Source: Maridesulfovibrio sp. (GTDB taxonomy: Bacteria; Desulfobacterota; Desulfovibrionia; Desulfovibrionales; Desulfovibrionaceae). From it: a stretch of 64,000 nucleotides of DNA. The notes below the pieces were generated by a model. That model was not told the origin of the DNA, ran no database searches, and saw nothing but the letters and a program-made list of their open reading frames with translations. Below are positions 8,635 through 16,734 of the stretch, one piece after another (positions within the stretch are counted from its first letter, which is position 1; each line of letters opens with the position of its first letter). The translations under genes and the position numbers were made by a program. The stretch is taken from contig NZ_OY762999.1 of NCBI RefSeq assembly GCF_963666665.1, positions 849,501-913,500 on the forward strand, written 5' to 3'.

Positions 8635-10240
8635 ATTTAATAAATTGCACAATGTTTTTCTTCCGGTTCTGCTTTTGATGCTTTTGATTCCGGTTAGCGT
8701 TCAGGCCCGCGAATATTCCCCCATTGAGCTGGAAGATCAGGCTCAGGCCCAGTGGCATATTAACTATGCCAGTTATCTGATTGATATCGGTAAGTATTTT
8801 GAGGCGCTTGAGCAATACGATACGGCTGTTGACTATTCCCCTGTAGCTAAGACCCGGGTTAATGCAATGTTCGGCAAGGCCATGGTGTTATCCACATTTC
8901 TTGATGCCCCGGAAAAGGCTGCCGATGTTTACCGTATGGTGGGCCGCAACTATCCGGATTATGCTGACACAGCGCTTTATCGTCTTGGTTTTCTCTATTA
9001 TCAGATGAACAGGTATGACCGTGCCGAATCTGTGTTCAGGCAGTATCTGCGTTATTTCCCCAAGGGTAAATTCAAGTATCAGGCCGAGGCTGTGATCTCT
9101 TCCATGAAGGCCAAGCAGGATCAGATGGTAGATCAGGAACCGGAGCAAAAGCCTGATGAGAAGCCCGATGAAAAAATACCTTCAAAGGTAGGCGCAGAAC
9201 CGACGTTAAGGGTTTGTTTAAGCCGTAATGTAACGTCTATGACCGTAACTACGGGATCGGGTAAGGATAAAATTTGCACTGATGAACTTGGCTGCGGGCG
9301 CAAGTACAAGGTAGGTCTTTCCGGCAAGCAGCTGACTCTTGACGGCAAAGTGGTTAGCGCCACTAGGATTAAGTTCAAGTCCAACGGAGCTCTTAAAGTC
9401 AGTTACGGATCGGACTCCAAGAAGGTGCGCGGAATTATCGATGTTAGTATCCGCAAGGGTAAATTGCTGATTCTCAATATTATCGAGATAGAAGATTATT
9501 TGCGTTCAGTTGTTCCGGCGGAGTCCTATGCCTCATGGCCGGCTGAGACTTTGAAAGCTCAGGCTGTTGCCGCGAGGACTTATGCCTACTACCAGAAGGA
9601 GCACCGCACGCACTTGTTTTATGATGTTTACGCGGATACCTATGATCAGATGTACGGAGGGGTGGATCGTGAAGATAAGCGTACTGACAAGGCTGTGAAA
9701 CAGACCAGCGGTCAGGTTATGCTTTATAAGGAGAAACCGATTCTTTCCCAGTATACGGCCAACAGCGGGGGCTTTACCGCTGACGCCAAGGCGATATTCG
9801 GTGCAGGTAAGGATTATCTTATTGCCCAGAAAGATTCAGCCAGCCTGAAGGGAAAGATGGCTTCATGGACTAAGAAGTACAGCAGTAAGGATATTGAAGC
9901 CAAGCTTAAGAAAATCGGTATCTCCGTTCCCGGTATCCGTTCCATAAAATCTCTTGAAAAGGGACCGTCCGGCAGGATTGTCAAAGTACGTATCAACTAC
10001 GGTTCCGGCCACCGGGATTTGCGGACACGGACTACCCTTGGAAGTTCACGTGTTTTGAAGTTGCCTGATATTCTGTTGGAGATTGACAAGACGGGAGATT
10101 ATTATACATTCAAAGGCCGTGGTTGGGGTCATGGTGTAGGATATTCGCAGTGGGGAGCTGCGGAATTGGGTAAAACCAAGAAGTACGATCACATTTTGAA
10201 ATTCTATTATCCGGGCAGCAGCGTCAAACAACTTTGGTAG
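8621..10240 (+). CDS. TPR and SpoIID/LytB-domain secreted protein
   Basis: ATG 8621 follows AAGGA at about 8611 and gives a 539-residue protein with a signal peptide (cut after VQA, residue 29). An upstream in-frame ATG at 8537 would bury the signal peptide. Residues 35-165 are TPR-like (YASYLIDIGKYFEALEQYDTA; FRQYLRYFPKGKFKYQAEAV in part). Residues 185-539 hold the SpoIID/LytB domain: VVPAESYASWPAETLKAQA, then VAARTYAYYQ, then ANSGGFT, and a C-terminal GRGWGHGVGYSQWGA. SpoIID is a lytic transglycosylase in spore formers acting on peptide-free glycan; in Gram-negatives it is poorly studied. It would supply the wall-cutting activity of this locus. Confidence 0.85.
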   Translation: MMKNKFNKLHNVFLPVLLLMLLIPVSVQAREYSPIELEDQAQAQWHINYASYLIDIGKYFEALEQYDTAVDYSPVAKTRVNAMFGKAMVLSTFLDAPEKAADVYRMVGRNYPDYADTALYRLGFLYYQMNRYDRAESVFRQYLRYFPKGKFKYQAEAVISSMKAKQDQMVDQEPEQKPDEKPDEKIPSKVGAEPTLRVCLSRNVTSMTVTTGSGKDKICTDELGCGRKYKVGLSGKQLTLDGKVVSATRIKFKSNGALKVSYGSDSKKVRGIIDVSIRKGKLLILNIIEIEDYLRSVVPAESYASWPAETLKAQAVAARTYAYYQKEHRTHLFYDVYADTYDQMYGGVDREDKRTDKAVKQTSGQVMLYKEKPILSQYTANSGGFTADAKAIFGAGKDYLIAQKDSASLKGKMASWTKKYSSKDIEAKLKKIGISVPGIRSIKSLEKGPSGRIVKVRINYGSGHRDLRTRTTLGSSRVLKLPDILLEIDKTGDYYTFKGRGWGHGVGYSQWGAAELGKTKKYDHILKFYYPGSSVKQLW

Positions 10241-10305
10241 GTTTGCGCTGGTCTAAGATGAATATATTAATCCTAGGGATGCTCGGCATATGAGTAAGGC
10301 TCTTA

Positions 10306-11049
10306 ATGAATAGAACAGAAAGAATTATCTGGTTGGTATGCGTTATTCTTACCCTGACCGTAATGATCGGCATCATTGAGTGTCGTGCCGATACTGTTTC
10401 GCAGGTTTCACTTGAGTCAGAAGTCTCCTGTGGCAGGATGGGACAGGAATTGATTGACCGCGGTGACTATGAGCTTGCGGTTTCCAGCCTTGAACAAAGT
10501 TTGAAGACTCACCCCCGCTCGGACTGGCTATACAGCCTGCTCGGGCGGGCTTATTTTAAGATGGGTGATCTGGAACTGGCTGAGGCCCAGTTTCGTAAGG
10601 CTTTGGATATCAATAAGAATAACCCGGTAGCCAAGCGCATGGTTCTTGAAATGCGTAAGACACAGGATCTACTGCGTGATCGTGACTTCTACGAGTGGAT
10701 GAATATTGCCAAGGAAAGGGCTGCTGACCTTGTAACGCTGGTTATAGGTGTCTGGCTGGGTACGCTTCTTTCCGGTATTTCAAGTCGTTTTTATTCCCAT
10801 TTTGTGCGGACTAATTTCCGTAAAGCTCTCGCCAAGAAAGATTTTGATTACGTTACTGATATTCTGGAAGATTTGCAGATAAAGCGTGAGAAAGCACAAT
10901 TGCGCATGCGTTTGCGCGAGCTTCTTAATGAGTATGACCTTGAAGAAGCCAAGGAAATGATCATCGAATATGTGGATGATCGCGAGATAGAAGATAAGCT
11001 GGTCCATTTTCTGGTCCAGATTCATAAGAAATCGCAGGTTAAAAGTTAA
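10306..11049 (+). CDS. Membrane-anchored TPR protein
   Basis: This 247-residue protein has an N-terminal hydrophobic segment (residues 8-26), TPR repeats around residues 38-115 (ELIDRGDYELAVSSLEQSLK; GDLELAEAQFRKALDINKNN), then a second hydrophobic stretch (LVTLVIGVWLGTLLSG, about 146-161), and a basic, helical C-terminus likely in the cytoplasm. If both hydrophobic stretches span the membrane, the TPR part is periplasmic. It is separated from the SpoIID gene by 65 nt and is the last plus-strand gene of the locus; a convergent gene ends 12 nt away. No terminator hairpin is visible between them. Function unknown; a scaffold role is an inference from the TPR repeats. Confidence 0.75.
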   Translation: MNRTERIIWLVCVILTLTVMIGIIECRADTVSQVSLESEVSCGRMGQELIDRGDYELAVSSLEQSLKTHPRSDWLYSLLGRAYFKMGDLELAEAQFRKALDINKNNPVAKRMVLEMRKTQDLLRDRDFYEWMNIAKERAADLVTLVIGVWLGTLLSGISSRFYSHFVRTNFRKALAKKDFDYVTDILEDLQIKREKAQLRMRLRELLNEYDLEEAKEMIIEYVDDREIEDKLVHFLVQIHKKSQVKS

Positions 11050-11061
11050 ATTGAATATCTT

Positions 11062-13008
11062 TTAACCAAGTCCCGAAATAAATCTTGCCGCTACCTGATC
11101 GGCATTTTCCTCTTCTTTTACTACCGGATGATGGGTGCCGATGTGGGCTATCAAATGTCCTGTTGTCGCCAGCAATTTTTGAATTTCCGGTTCCCTGCCT
11201 CCCTTAAATCTGGCTTCAATCATATCCCCTTGATGATTTGTAGCGAATCCTTGTGACTTCAAGGTGGTGTTGATAAACCTGATTCTTGCTATGCGCTGTT
11301 CCGGACTTCCACTGCCGCCTTTGAAACGGAAGTTGATGTGGTTGGCCTGTGCATCAGGATCGCAGACAGCATCCACTTCGGTCAGGTCTTTTTCCGATTT
11401 CAGGGTGATGTTCATGTAGGTTCGTGAAAGGATGGCGTAGCCTTCAATGCTGTTGTCTCCATCCCAACCTGCGCGATCTGCCCCAAGGCCGAACCAGAGC
11501 GCCCACATGGGAGCGGATTTGATGTCATCCGGTGAAATATCCATCTTACCGGCTGCAGTACTGAACAGGCCGTCCGCAAGGTTAAGTACTGTTACGGAAA
11601 TGGGCTGGCGTGCCTTCAGGTGTTTCGCGCCATCGATACCCAATCCTTTTTTACTGACCAGCGAGAACATTTCCTCAATGCCTTTTTCATTGGCAAAGCG
11701 CACCAGATCATACATGGAGCGGCTTTTTTCCGGCAGGAACATTTCCGTGTTGCGAGGGGAAATATTCAGGTTGGCGATGTAGGAAAGGGCCTGCTTGATA
11801 CGCACAGTCTCCTTTTCCCCTTGAAAAGGGTAGGAGCGGGCTGATGTGATCATGACCCTGTTGCGCAGGTCGGTGATCCAGTGGCATTTTTGCGGAGCGT
11901 CGAAAATTTCTTCTGCTTTTTTACCCAGAGATGCGATTGTTTTTGCCGAGTGGGTGGATAGCGGTGATTTCTCCGGCCGTGAGATGATCCTTTGCTTTTC
12001 CCTCCTTGAAATCAGGAAAGGAGTTGTGGAATTGTGGCTGAAAATTGCAGAGCAACCGCTTTCCCTGTCTTTAGGCGGCAGGTAGGATGATTCGTGCAGG
12101 GTTTCAATTACTCCTGAATCATGAATATCCTTCATGGGCTGGATAATGACCGAGGCAGGGCTTTCGCGGTCTGCATAGCCGGATTCAATACGGGCCTTGA
12201 TGGATTCCGCAGTAAATTTACAGGTGACCGCTTTTTTCCAGGCTTCGACAATATTTTGCACTGGAACAGGAGATATGGTGCACCAGCTTTCGGGCAGGGC
12301 ATAGAGGCTTCCTTCCGGTGTGGAGGATGCGGTCAGACTCAGGTTGCCGCTTCCGCGTGAAGTTTCAAGGGCGGCAATTTCTATTTCAGTAGCAATTGTT
12401 TCAGGCATTACTCCCTGCATAAAGCGATCAATGATGGTCCGGGAAATTATATTCAGGTCTGTTATTCCAGTTGTTACTGCTGATTCCAAAATTTCATCAA
12501 TGGCAATACGCAGGTTGTTGGCTTCAATGAAGTAGTTGTAAACATCGGAACCGATGACCATGCCGTCCAGAACAGGCACGCCGGCCTGCTTCAGCCGAGC
12601 GAGGTCGGCGGCACAGGCCCCGGCTTTGAATTCATAGTCGATGGCATCTTCGAGGGGAAAGGTAAATGGTTTTGAAATTTCTGGATCAGGTACGGTTACA
12701 GCCATGCGCACGTAGAAATTGATCTTGTTGTAGTAATCCATGATGTCCATGAAGCGCACAGGGTTCATGTCCTGCAAGTGTTCAAGCATGATTCGGATAT
12801 TGATACCCAGATCGGATGCCTGTTTTTCCACGTATGCCCAGTCTGTGACGGTCAAACCGAAACCGATATCTTCGATGTGCGAGATAGCTTTAAGGCACTC
12901 TTCCTCAAGTTCCATGAGTTTCTTGAAAGAGTTGTACCTTCGTCGGAGCAACCGTCCGGGTGGGAAGGTCTCGTAGGTCCAATGGTTGAATACGTGTCTG
13001 AATTTCAT
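11062..13008 (-). CDS. PEP/pyruvate-binding (PPDK_N-like ATP-grasp) domain protein, orphan
   Basis: The 648-residue product has a helical N-terminal region (1-120) and then a section that reads like the nucleotide-binding domain of PEP synthase/PPDK: F-K-A-G-A-C-A-A-D-L-A-R-L-K-Q-A-G-V-P-V and DGMVIGSDVY at about 130-155, and ESPASVIIQPM around 290. The catalytic phospho-histidine domain and the PEP-binding TIM barrel of complete enzymes are not evident. The C-terminal 250 residues (HWITDLRNRVMITSARSYPF onward) are not recognised. No clear Shine-Dalgarno site precedes the ATG. The gene follows the sensor kinase by 45 nt on the same strand and may be co-transcribed with it. A regulatory phosphotransfer role is speculation. 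Confidence 0.65.
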   Translation of the reverse strand: MKFRHVFNHWTYETFPPGRLLRRRYNSFKKLMELEEECLKAISHIEDIGFGLTVTDWAYVEKQASDLGINIRIMLEHLQDMNPVRFMDIMDYYNKINFYVRMAVTVPDPEISKPFTFPLEDAIDYEFKAGACAADLARLKQAGVPVLDGMVIGSDVYNYFIEANNLRIAIDEILESAVTTGITDLNIISRTIIDRFMQGVMPETIATEIEIAALETSRGSGNLSLTASSTPEGSLYALPESWCTISPVPVQNIVEAWKKAVTCKFTAESIKARIESGYADRESPASVIIQPMKDIHDSGVIETLHESSYLPPKDRESGCSAIFSHNSTTPFLISRREKQRIISRPEKSPLSTHSAKTIASLGKKAEEIFDAPQKCHWITDLRNRVMITSARSYPFQGEKETVRIKQALSYIANLNISPRNTEMFLPEKSRSMYDLVRFANEKGIEEMFSLVSKKGLGIDGAKHLKARQPISVTVLNLADGLFSTAAGKMDISPDDIKSAPMWALWFGLGADRAGWDGDNSIEGYAILSRTYMNITLKSEKDLTEVDAVCDPDAQANHINFRFKGGSGSPEQRIARIRFINTTLKSQGFATNHQGDMIEARFKGGREPEIQKLLATTGHLIAHIGTHHPVVKEEENADQVAARFISGLG

Positions 13009-13053
13009 AATAGTGAATCATATCACAAGTGGTTGTGTTTATAAAACCCTAAG

Positions 13054-14982
13054 TTACTCTTCAGAGAGTTCATCAAGAGGCAGGGTAACTTCGAACAAAG
13101 TGCCGGGTCCTGCGTTTTCGGGCAGATCCAGCTTGCGGCGCAAGACTCGTGGAAGAGGGCTGACTGCTTTAATTGTGCCGCCATGGTCTTTAATTATTCC
13201 GAAAGATACGGAAAGGCCCAATCCTGTCCCTTTGCCCACAGGTTTTGTGGAGTAGAAGGGGTCGAAAATGGCATTAATATTCTTCGGTTCTACTCCATGT
13301 CCGCTGTCTGCGAAGACTGCTGTGATGGTCATGGAATCCGTATCGAGCTTTGTTGAGATGTGGATGCGTCCTTTTTCATCAATTGCTTCCAGTGCATTGG
13401 AAAGCAGGTTCAGCCAGACCTGTTTCAGCTTTTCGGGGTCTCCGTGGATTATGGGGAAACGGTCATCAAGATCTGTTGAAATTTCAACCTGTTCCAGTTT
13501 GAAAGTGTGGCTGACTAACTGCACCACCTCCAGAATGGAATTGTTGAAGCACATGGTTATTTTTTCACTCTCATTCTGGCGGGAAAATCCGAGAAGGTCG
13601 GCAACAATTTTACGGCATACCCGGGCCTGTTTTTCTATGATTTCCAAATCCTTGGATATTTGGTCCTCTGGCTTGAGATCTTCCTGCAACAGCTGGGCAT
13701 AGCCGAGGATAATTCCTAGCGGTGTGTTGATCTCATGTGCAACACCTCCGGCAAGTTTGCCGATTGATTCCATTTTTTGGGATTGGATCAGCTGTGCCTG
13801 ATAATTTTTTAGCTCGGTTATTTCACGGGCTGTAGAGAGTACGCCGATAATATTATTGCTCTGACCATGAACGGGGACACGGATAGTGTGGAACCAGCGT
13901 GCAGGTGATTCGTCTGTTTCCGGTTCGCGGGTCTCTTTGTTCACTATGCGTCCGGTTTCAAGGATCATGCGTGCTTCTTCCATGCGCGCTGCTGCGATTT
14001 CCTCTGGATAGAGATCCTGATCGGTCAGTCCTATGATGTCGTCTTCCGTATGCCCCAGATGCTCGGCATAGCTTTTGTTTACGGCGAGATAGGTGAGTTG
14101 CGGTCCCAGCAGTGAAACAAAGTCCGGAGAAACATTGATGATGGTCTTGAGCAGCTCTTTCTGTCTGGTCAAGTCCGCTTCAGTGATCTGGAGATCTTCA
14201 ATATGGCAGGCAAGGCTCATGCCCATGGCATCGAATGTATCTGTCAATTCCTGAATTTCGTCCCCTTTCGGGGCATGCGTTATGGCTCGTTTGAATCGGT
14301 CTGTAAATTTTATGTTTCTGTTTTCTTCTTTGCGCAGGCTGGGACCAAGGTGAGTGGCAACGATGTCTTCAGCATGTTTTTGCAATGAGCCGAGACGGAA
14401 GGTTAAATGCCTCGCAAACTGGGTAGAGATAAGCACTGCAAGTAAAAGAACCGCTCCGGTCAGGGCAAAAATTGCGAAAATAAGGTTTTGAACCACAGCA
14501 TGGATTCCGCTTCGCGAAAGGCCGATGCGGACTGTCCCTAGCTTTTTATCGCTGAGAAAAATCGGGGCGGCAAAGTCGAAAATGCGTTTTTTGCCTGTAT
14601 CGATGGTCACTACGCTGATTTTGTTATTCTCGCCTTGATTGGCATCCTTAAGTTGAATTGGGAAGCCTTCACTGAAGGTGTTAGCTAGCACCCGATTCCG
14701 GTCATCCATGATGAATGCGTAGACGATTTCATCATCGGCTTTTTTCAGTTCATTGACCATAGAGCCAAGGTTCAGCAAATCAACTGAAAGCAAAGGGTTT
14801 TCCGCACGCATGGCCAGATTCCCAGCGAGTACTTCACCCCGTTTGCGGGATTGCTCAATGAGAGCATCAGAGGACATTCGAATGACGAAAATTGCAATGA
14901 TCAGCGAGGTAAAGGCAACAATTAAGGTCAGTCCGAGATTGATCTTTGTCCGGAATTTAAGCCGGGAGAAAATTTCTATCAT
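13054..14982 (-). CDS. Membrane sensor histidine kinase (HAMP, PAS, HisKA, HATPase)
   Basis: The ATG at 14982 is chosen because GGGAGG lies just before it; a further upstream in-frame ATG at 15009 would overlap the preceding gene more. The 642-residue protein has membrane helices near residues 13-34 and 170-190 with an extracytoplasmic domain between, a HAMP-like linker, a PAS domain (VSPDFVSLLGPQLTYLAVN to YPEEIAAARMEEA), an H-box LAGGVAHEINTPLGI, an N-box NLLSNALEAI, and G-boxes DSGHGV and GKGTGLGLS. It autophosphorylates on the H-box histidine and should signal to a response regulator, none of which lies in the window. The PhnD-like binding protein just upstream is its likely sensory partner. 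Confidence 0.9.
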   Translation of the reverse strand: MIEIFSRLKFRTKINLGLTLIVAFTSLIIAIFVIRMSSDALIEQSRKRGEVLAGNLAMRAENPLLSVDLLNLGSMVNELKKADDEIVYAFIMDDRNRVLANTFSEGFPIQLKDANQGENNKISVVTIDTGKKRIFDFAAPIFLSDKKLGTVRIGLSRSGIHAVVQNLIFAIFALTGAVLLLAVLISTQFARHLTFRLGSLQKHAEDIVATHLGPSLRKEENRNIKFTDRFKRAITHAPKGDEIQELTDTFDAMGMSLACHIEDLQITEADLTRQKELLKTIINVSPDFVSLLGPQLTYLAVNKSYAEHLGHTEDDIIGLTDQDLYPEEIAAARMEEARMILETGRIVNKETREPETDESPARWFHTIRVPVHGQSNNIIGVLSTAREITELKNYQAQLIQSQKMESIGKLAGGVAHEINTPLGIILGYAQLLQEDLKPEDQISKDLEIIEKQARVCRKIVADLLGFSRQNESEKITMCFNNSILEVVQLVSHTFKLEQVEISTDLDDRFPIIHGDPEKLKQVWLNLLSNALEAIDEKGRIHISTKLDTDSMTITAVFADSGHGVEPKNINAIFDPFYSTKPVGKGTGLGLSVSFGIIKDHGGTIKAVSPLPRVLRRKLDLPENAGPGTLFEVTLPLDELSEE

Positions 14983-14992
14983 TCTAGCCTCC

Positions 14993-15937
14993 CTATTGTC
15001 CGTAATCAATGTTCAGTCCTAATTCTTCCGTAAGCTTTCTTACTGTATCGTAATCGCTGTCCTGAGCAGGAATTATTCCTCTCATCCCTGCCTGATATAG
15101 AATCGCGGCCTGTTCCGGGTCATCCATGGACATACGGAACATGCAGTATTTTATCTTATCAACTATTTTATCCGACAATCCTTTACGGGCCGCATAGACC
15201 CAGCCCGGAAAGGGTTCGGTTTCCGCAACTATCCTGATTTTATCAATATTAATTTTATCGCGAACAACATTGAGGGTTCCTTCACGGATGGAGGCAAAAT
15301 CGTATTTACCGGCATAGACTGCGAGGACCGCTTTTTCCTGTTTACCACCCGGTCCGGGGGCAAATGAGATTTCTTTGAAATCAGATTCTTTGATTCCATT
15401 TTTGAGAAAAAGCCCCAATGGGAAAAGGTATCCGCCTGCGGAAAGAGGGTCCACGGCGATCCATGTTTTTCCGATGCAGTCTTTTAGTCTTGTGATGGCC
15501 CGGTTATCTTTGCGGGTGATAATCTGTCCCCTGAATGTAGGGCTGCCGGACGGTTCGATGATTCGCGCAAAAGCACGAGCACCGCTTTTGGCGATGCTTA
15601 CGTAGGTCATGGGGTTGGAGAAGGAAATATCGATTTCGCCGTCTTTGACCATGCGGCGATGTTCTTCAAATGTATCAGGAAAGACCTGACGAATTGTAAA
15701 ACCGGACTCGCGGGAGAGGTAGTCGATTAGTTTGCTGTGCCTTAAATATGAAACCCGGTGTGAATACTGGGGTAAGTAGGCATAAGTTATGGCCGGGCGG
15801 GGTTCCGGTACGCGTACTTCTTCACGAATGGACATGTCCACGCGCACAATTTTTTCTTCAGGTTGTGAACCGAAGAAGTATATTGCGGCTCCAGCCAACA
15901 GGAATATTGCCGGGAGAGTATATTTGAGCTTGAACAT
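14993..15937 (-). CDS. PhnD-like periplasmic phosphate/phosphonate-type binding protein
   Basis: Starting at ATG 15937 (preceded by GAGGGAGA) gives 314 residues with an N-terminal membrane anchor or uncleaved signal (KYTLPAIFLLAGAAIYFFG). The rest is a type-2 periplasmic binding protein of the PhnD/PtxB kind: FEEHRRMVKDGEIDISFSNP, SGARAFARIIEPSGSPTFRG, WIAVDPLSAGGYLFPLGLFL, AVYAGKYDFASIREGTLN. ABC permease and ATPase genes are absent. The stop overlaps the ribosome-binding region of the histidine kinase gene, so a sensor pair is more likely than transport. The ligand cannot be read from the sequence; phosphite, phosphonate or another oxyanion are all possible. Confidence 0.8.
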   Translation of the reverse strand: MFKLKYTLPAIFLLAGAAIYFFGSQPEEKIVRVDMSIREEVRVPEPRPAITYAYLPQYSHRVSYLRHSKLIDYLSRESGFTIRQVFPDTFEEHRRMVKDGEIDISFSNPMTYVSIAKSGARAFARIIEPSGSPTFRGQIITRKDNRAITRLKDCIGKTWIAVDPLSAGGYLFPLGLFLKNGIKESDFKEISFAPGPGGKQEKAVLAVYAGKYDFASIREGTLNVVRDKINIDKIRIVAETEPFPGWVYAARKGLSDKIVDKIKYCMFRMSMDDPEQAAILYQAGMRGIIPAQDSDYDTVRKLTEELGLNIDYGQ

Positions 15938-15989
15938 GAATTCTCCCTCGAGAGAGGAGCGCCTTTCCCGGTGAGAATTCTGTTCATGA

Positions 15990-16616
15990 TTAAGCCCTGC
16001 TTTCAAGGCTGTTACCGCTTGCAGTTTCCTTTTTTTCTTCAGGAATCTGCGCAAGTTCGTCCCATGAAGTGAGTTCTCCGGCCCTTTTTGCGTCTTCCGC
16101 TCTCAAGTCGTCAATTTTTTTGAGTACTGGTATAAATGGTCTTATCTTGGAGAAACCATAGCGTACAATAATATAAGATAAAATAAAAACGAAAGGATAG
16201 CCGAGTGAAAATTTGGTGAAGGGTACAGTGTGGATATCTATGCCGGAGAATCTGCTCTGGAGCCAAGCCATGGCAAAAGGTACGGGCCAGAGTGAAACTG
16301 CAAAGAGTGCGGCATGGGAAAAGAAGACTTTGCCGAAATATTCATTGGCCCATTTATTGGCAGATTTGAAGGTGTCTTTTTGTTTATGGCGAATCGCTTC
16401 AATAGAAATATTGTTCATGCGGGTCATTTCGCGGTTCAAGTCAGTGTAATACTCCCTGTTCCAGATGTAGATCAGGCTCATGGATATTTCTCCGACAATA
16501 GTACACCACAGGGCCACCACCGCAGTACCAAGCCAAAAAGCCGCAAGGGCAGGTAAACCAATGCGGTAAGGTGCGATAAGCAGGCTGTCTATGATGGGAT
16601 GAATTGACTCGAACAT
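15990..16616 (-). CDS. Membrane protein of unknown function
   Basis: The 208-residue product has predicted helices near residues 20-48 (LPALAAFWLGTAVVALW), 96-118 (VFFSHAALFAVSLWPVPFAM) and 138-155 (LGYPFVFILSYIIVRYGF), with a charged, Asn/Arg-rich loop at about 50-90 and a hydrophilic acidic C-terminus. The layout of a charged loop between the first two helices resembles EMC3/TMCO1/DUF106-type proteins, but no diagnostic motif was seen. It lies between the TauE permease gene and the binding protein gene on the same strand (52 nt before the latter). Its conserved position suggests it belongs to the same transport-sensing unit. Confidence 0.7.
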   Translation of the reverse strand: MFESIHPIIDSLLIAPYRIGLPALAAFWLGTAVVALWCTIVGEISMSLIYIWNREYYTDLNREMTRMNNISIEAIRHKQKDTFKSANKWANEYFGKVFFSHAALFAVSLWPVPFAMAWLQSRFSGIDIHTVPFTKFSLGYPFVFILSYIIVRYGFSKIRPFIPVLKKIDDLRAEDAKRAGELTSWDELAQIPEEKKETASGNSLESRA

Positions 16617-16640
16617 AAATTAAACCCCGTTTTGAATTAC

Positions 16641-16719
16641 GATGAAGCGAAGCCGGTTAAAAGATTTTGAAAGGGGAGTCCAGAGGGGAGAACTTTTGCA
16701 AAAGTTTTCCCCTCTGGAC
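16641..16719. repeat. Intergenic repeat with long palindrome downstream of tauE
   Basis: Positions 16678-16719 form a 42-nt palindrome: two 21-nt arms that match at 20 of 21 positions, with virtually no loop. The left flank (16641-16658) carries GATGAAGCGAAGCCGGTTAA, which resembles the head of the repeats at 47722-47779 and 49126-49199. On the minus strand it follows the permease stop and could act as a terminator or processing site, but the T-tract is weak (CCCCTTTC). Confidence 0.6.
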
Positions 16720-16734
16720 GTCAGGGACAAAGTC

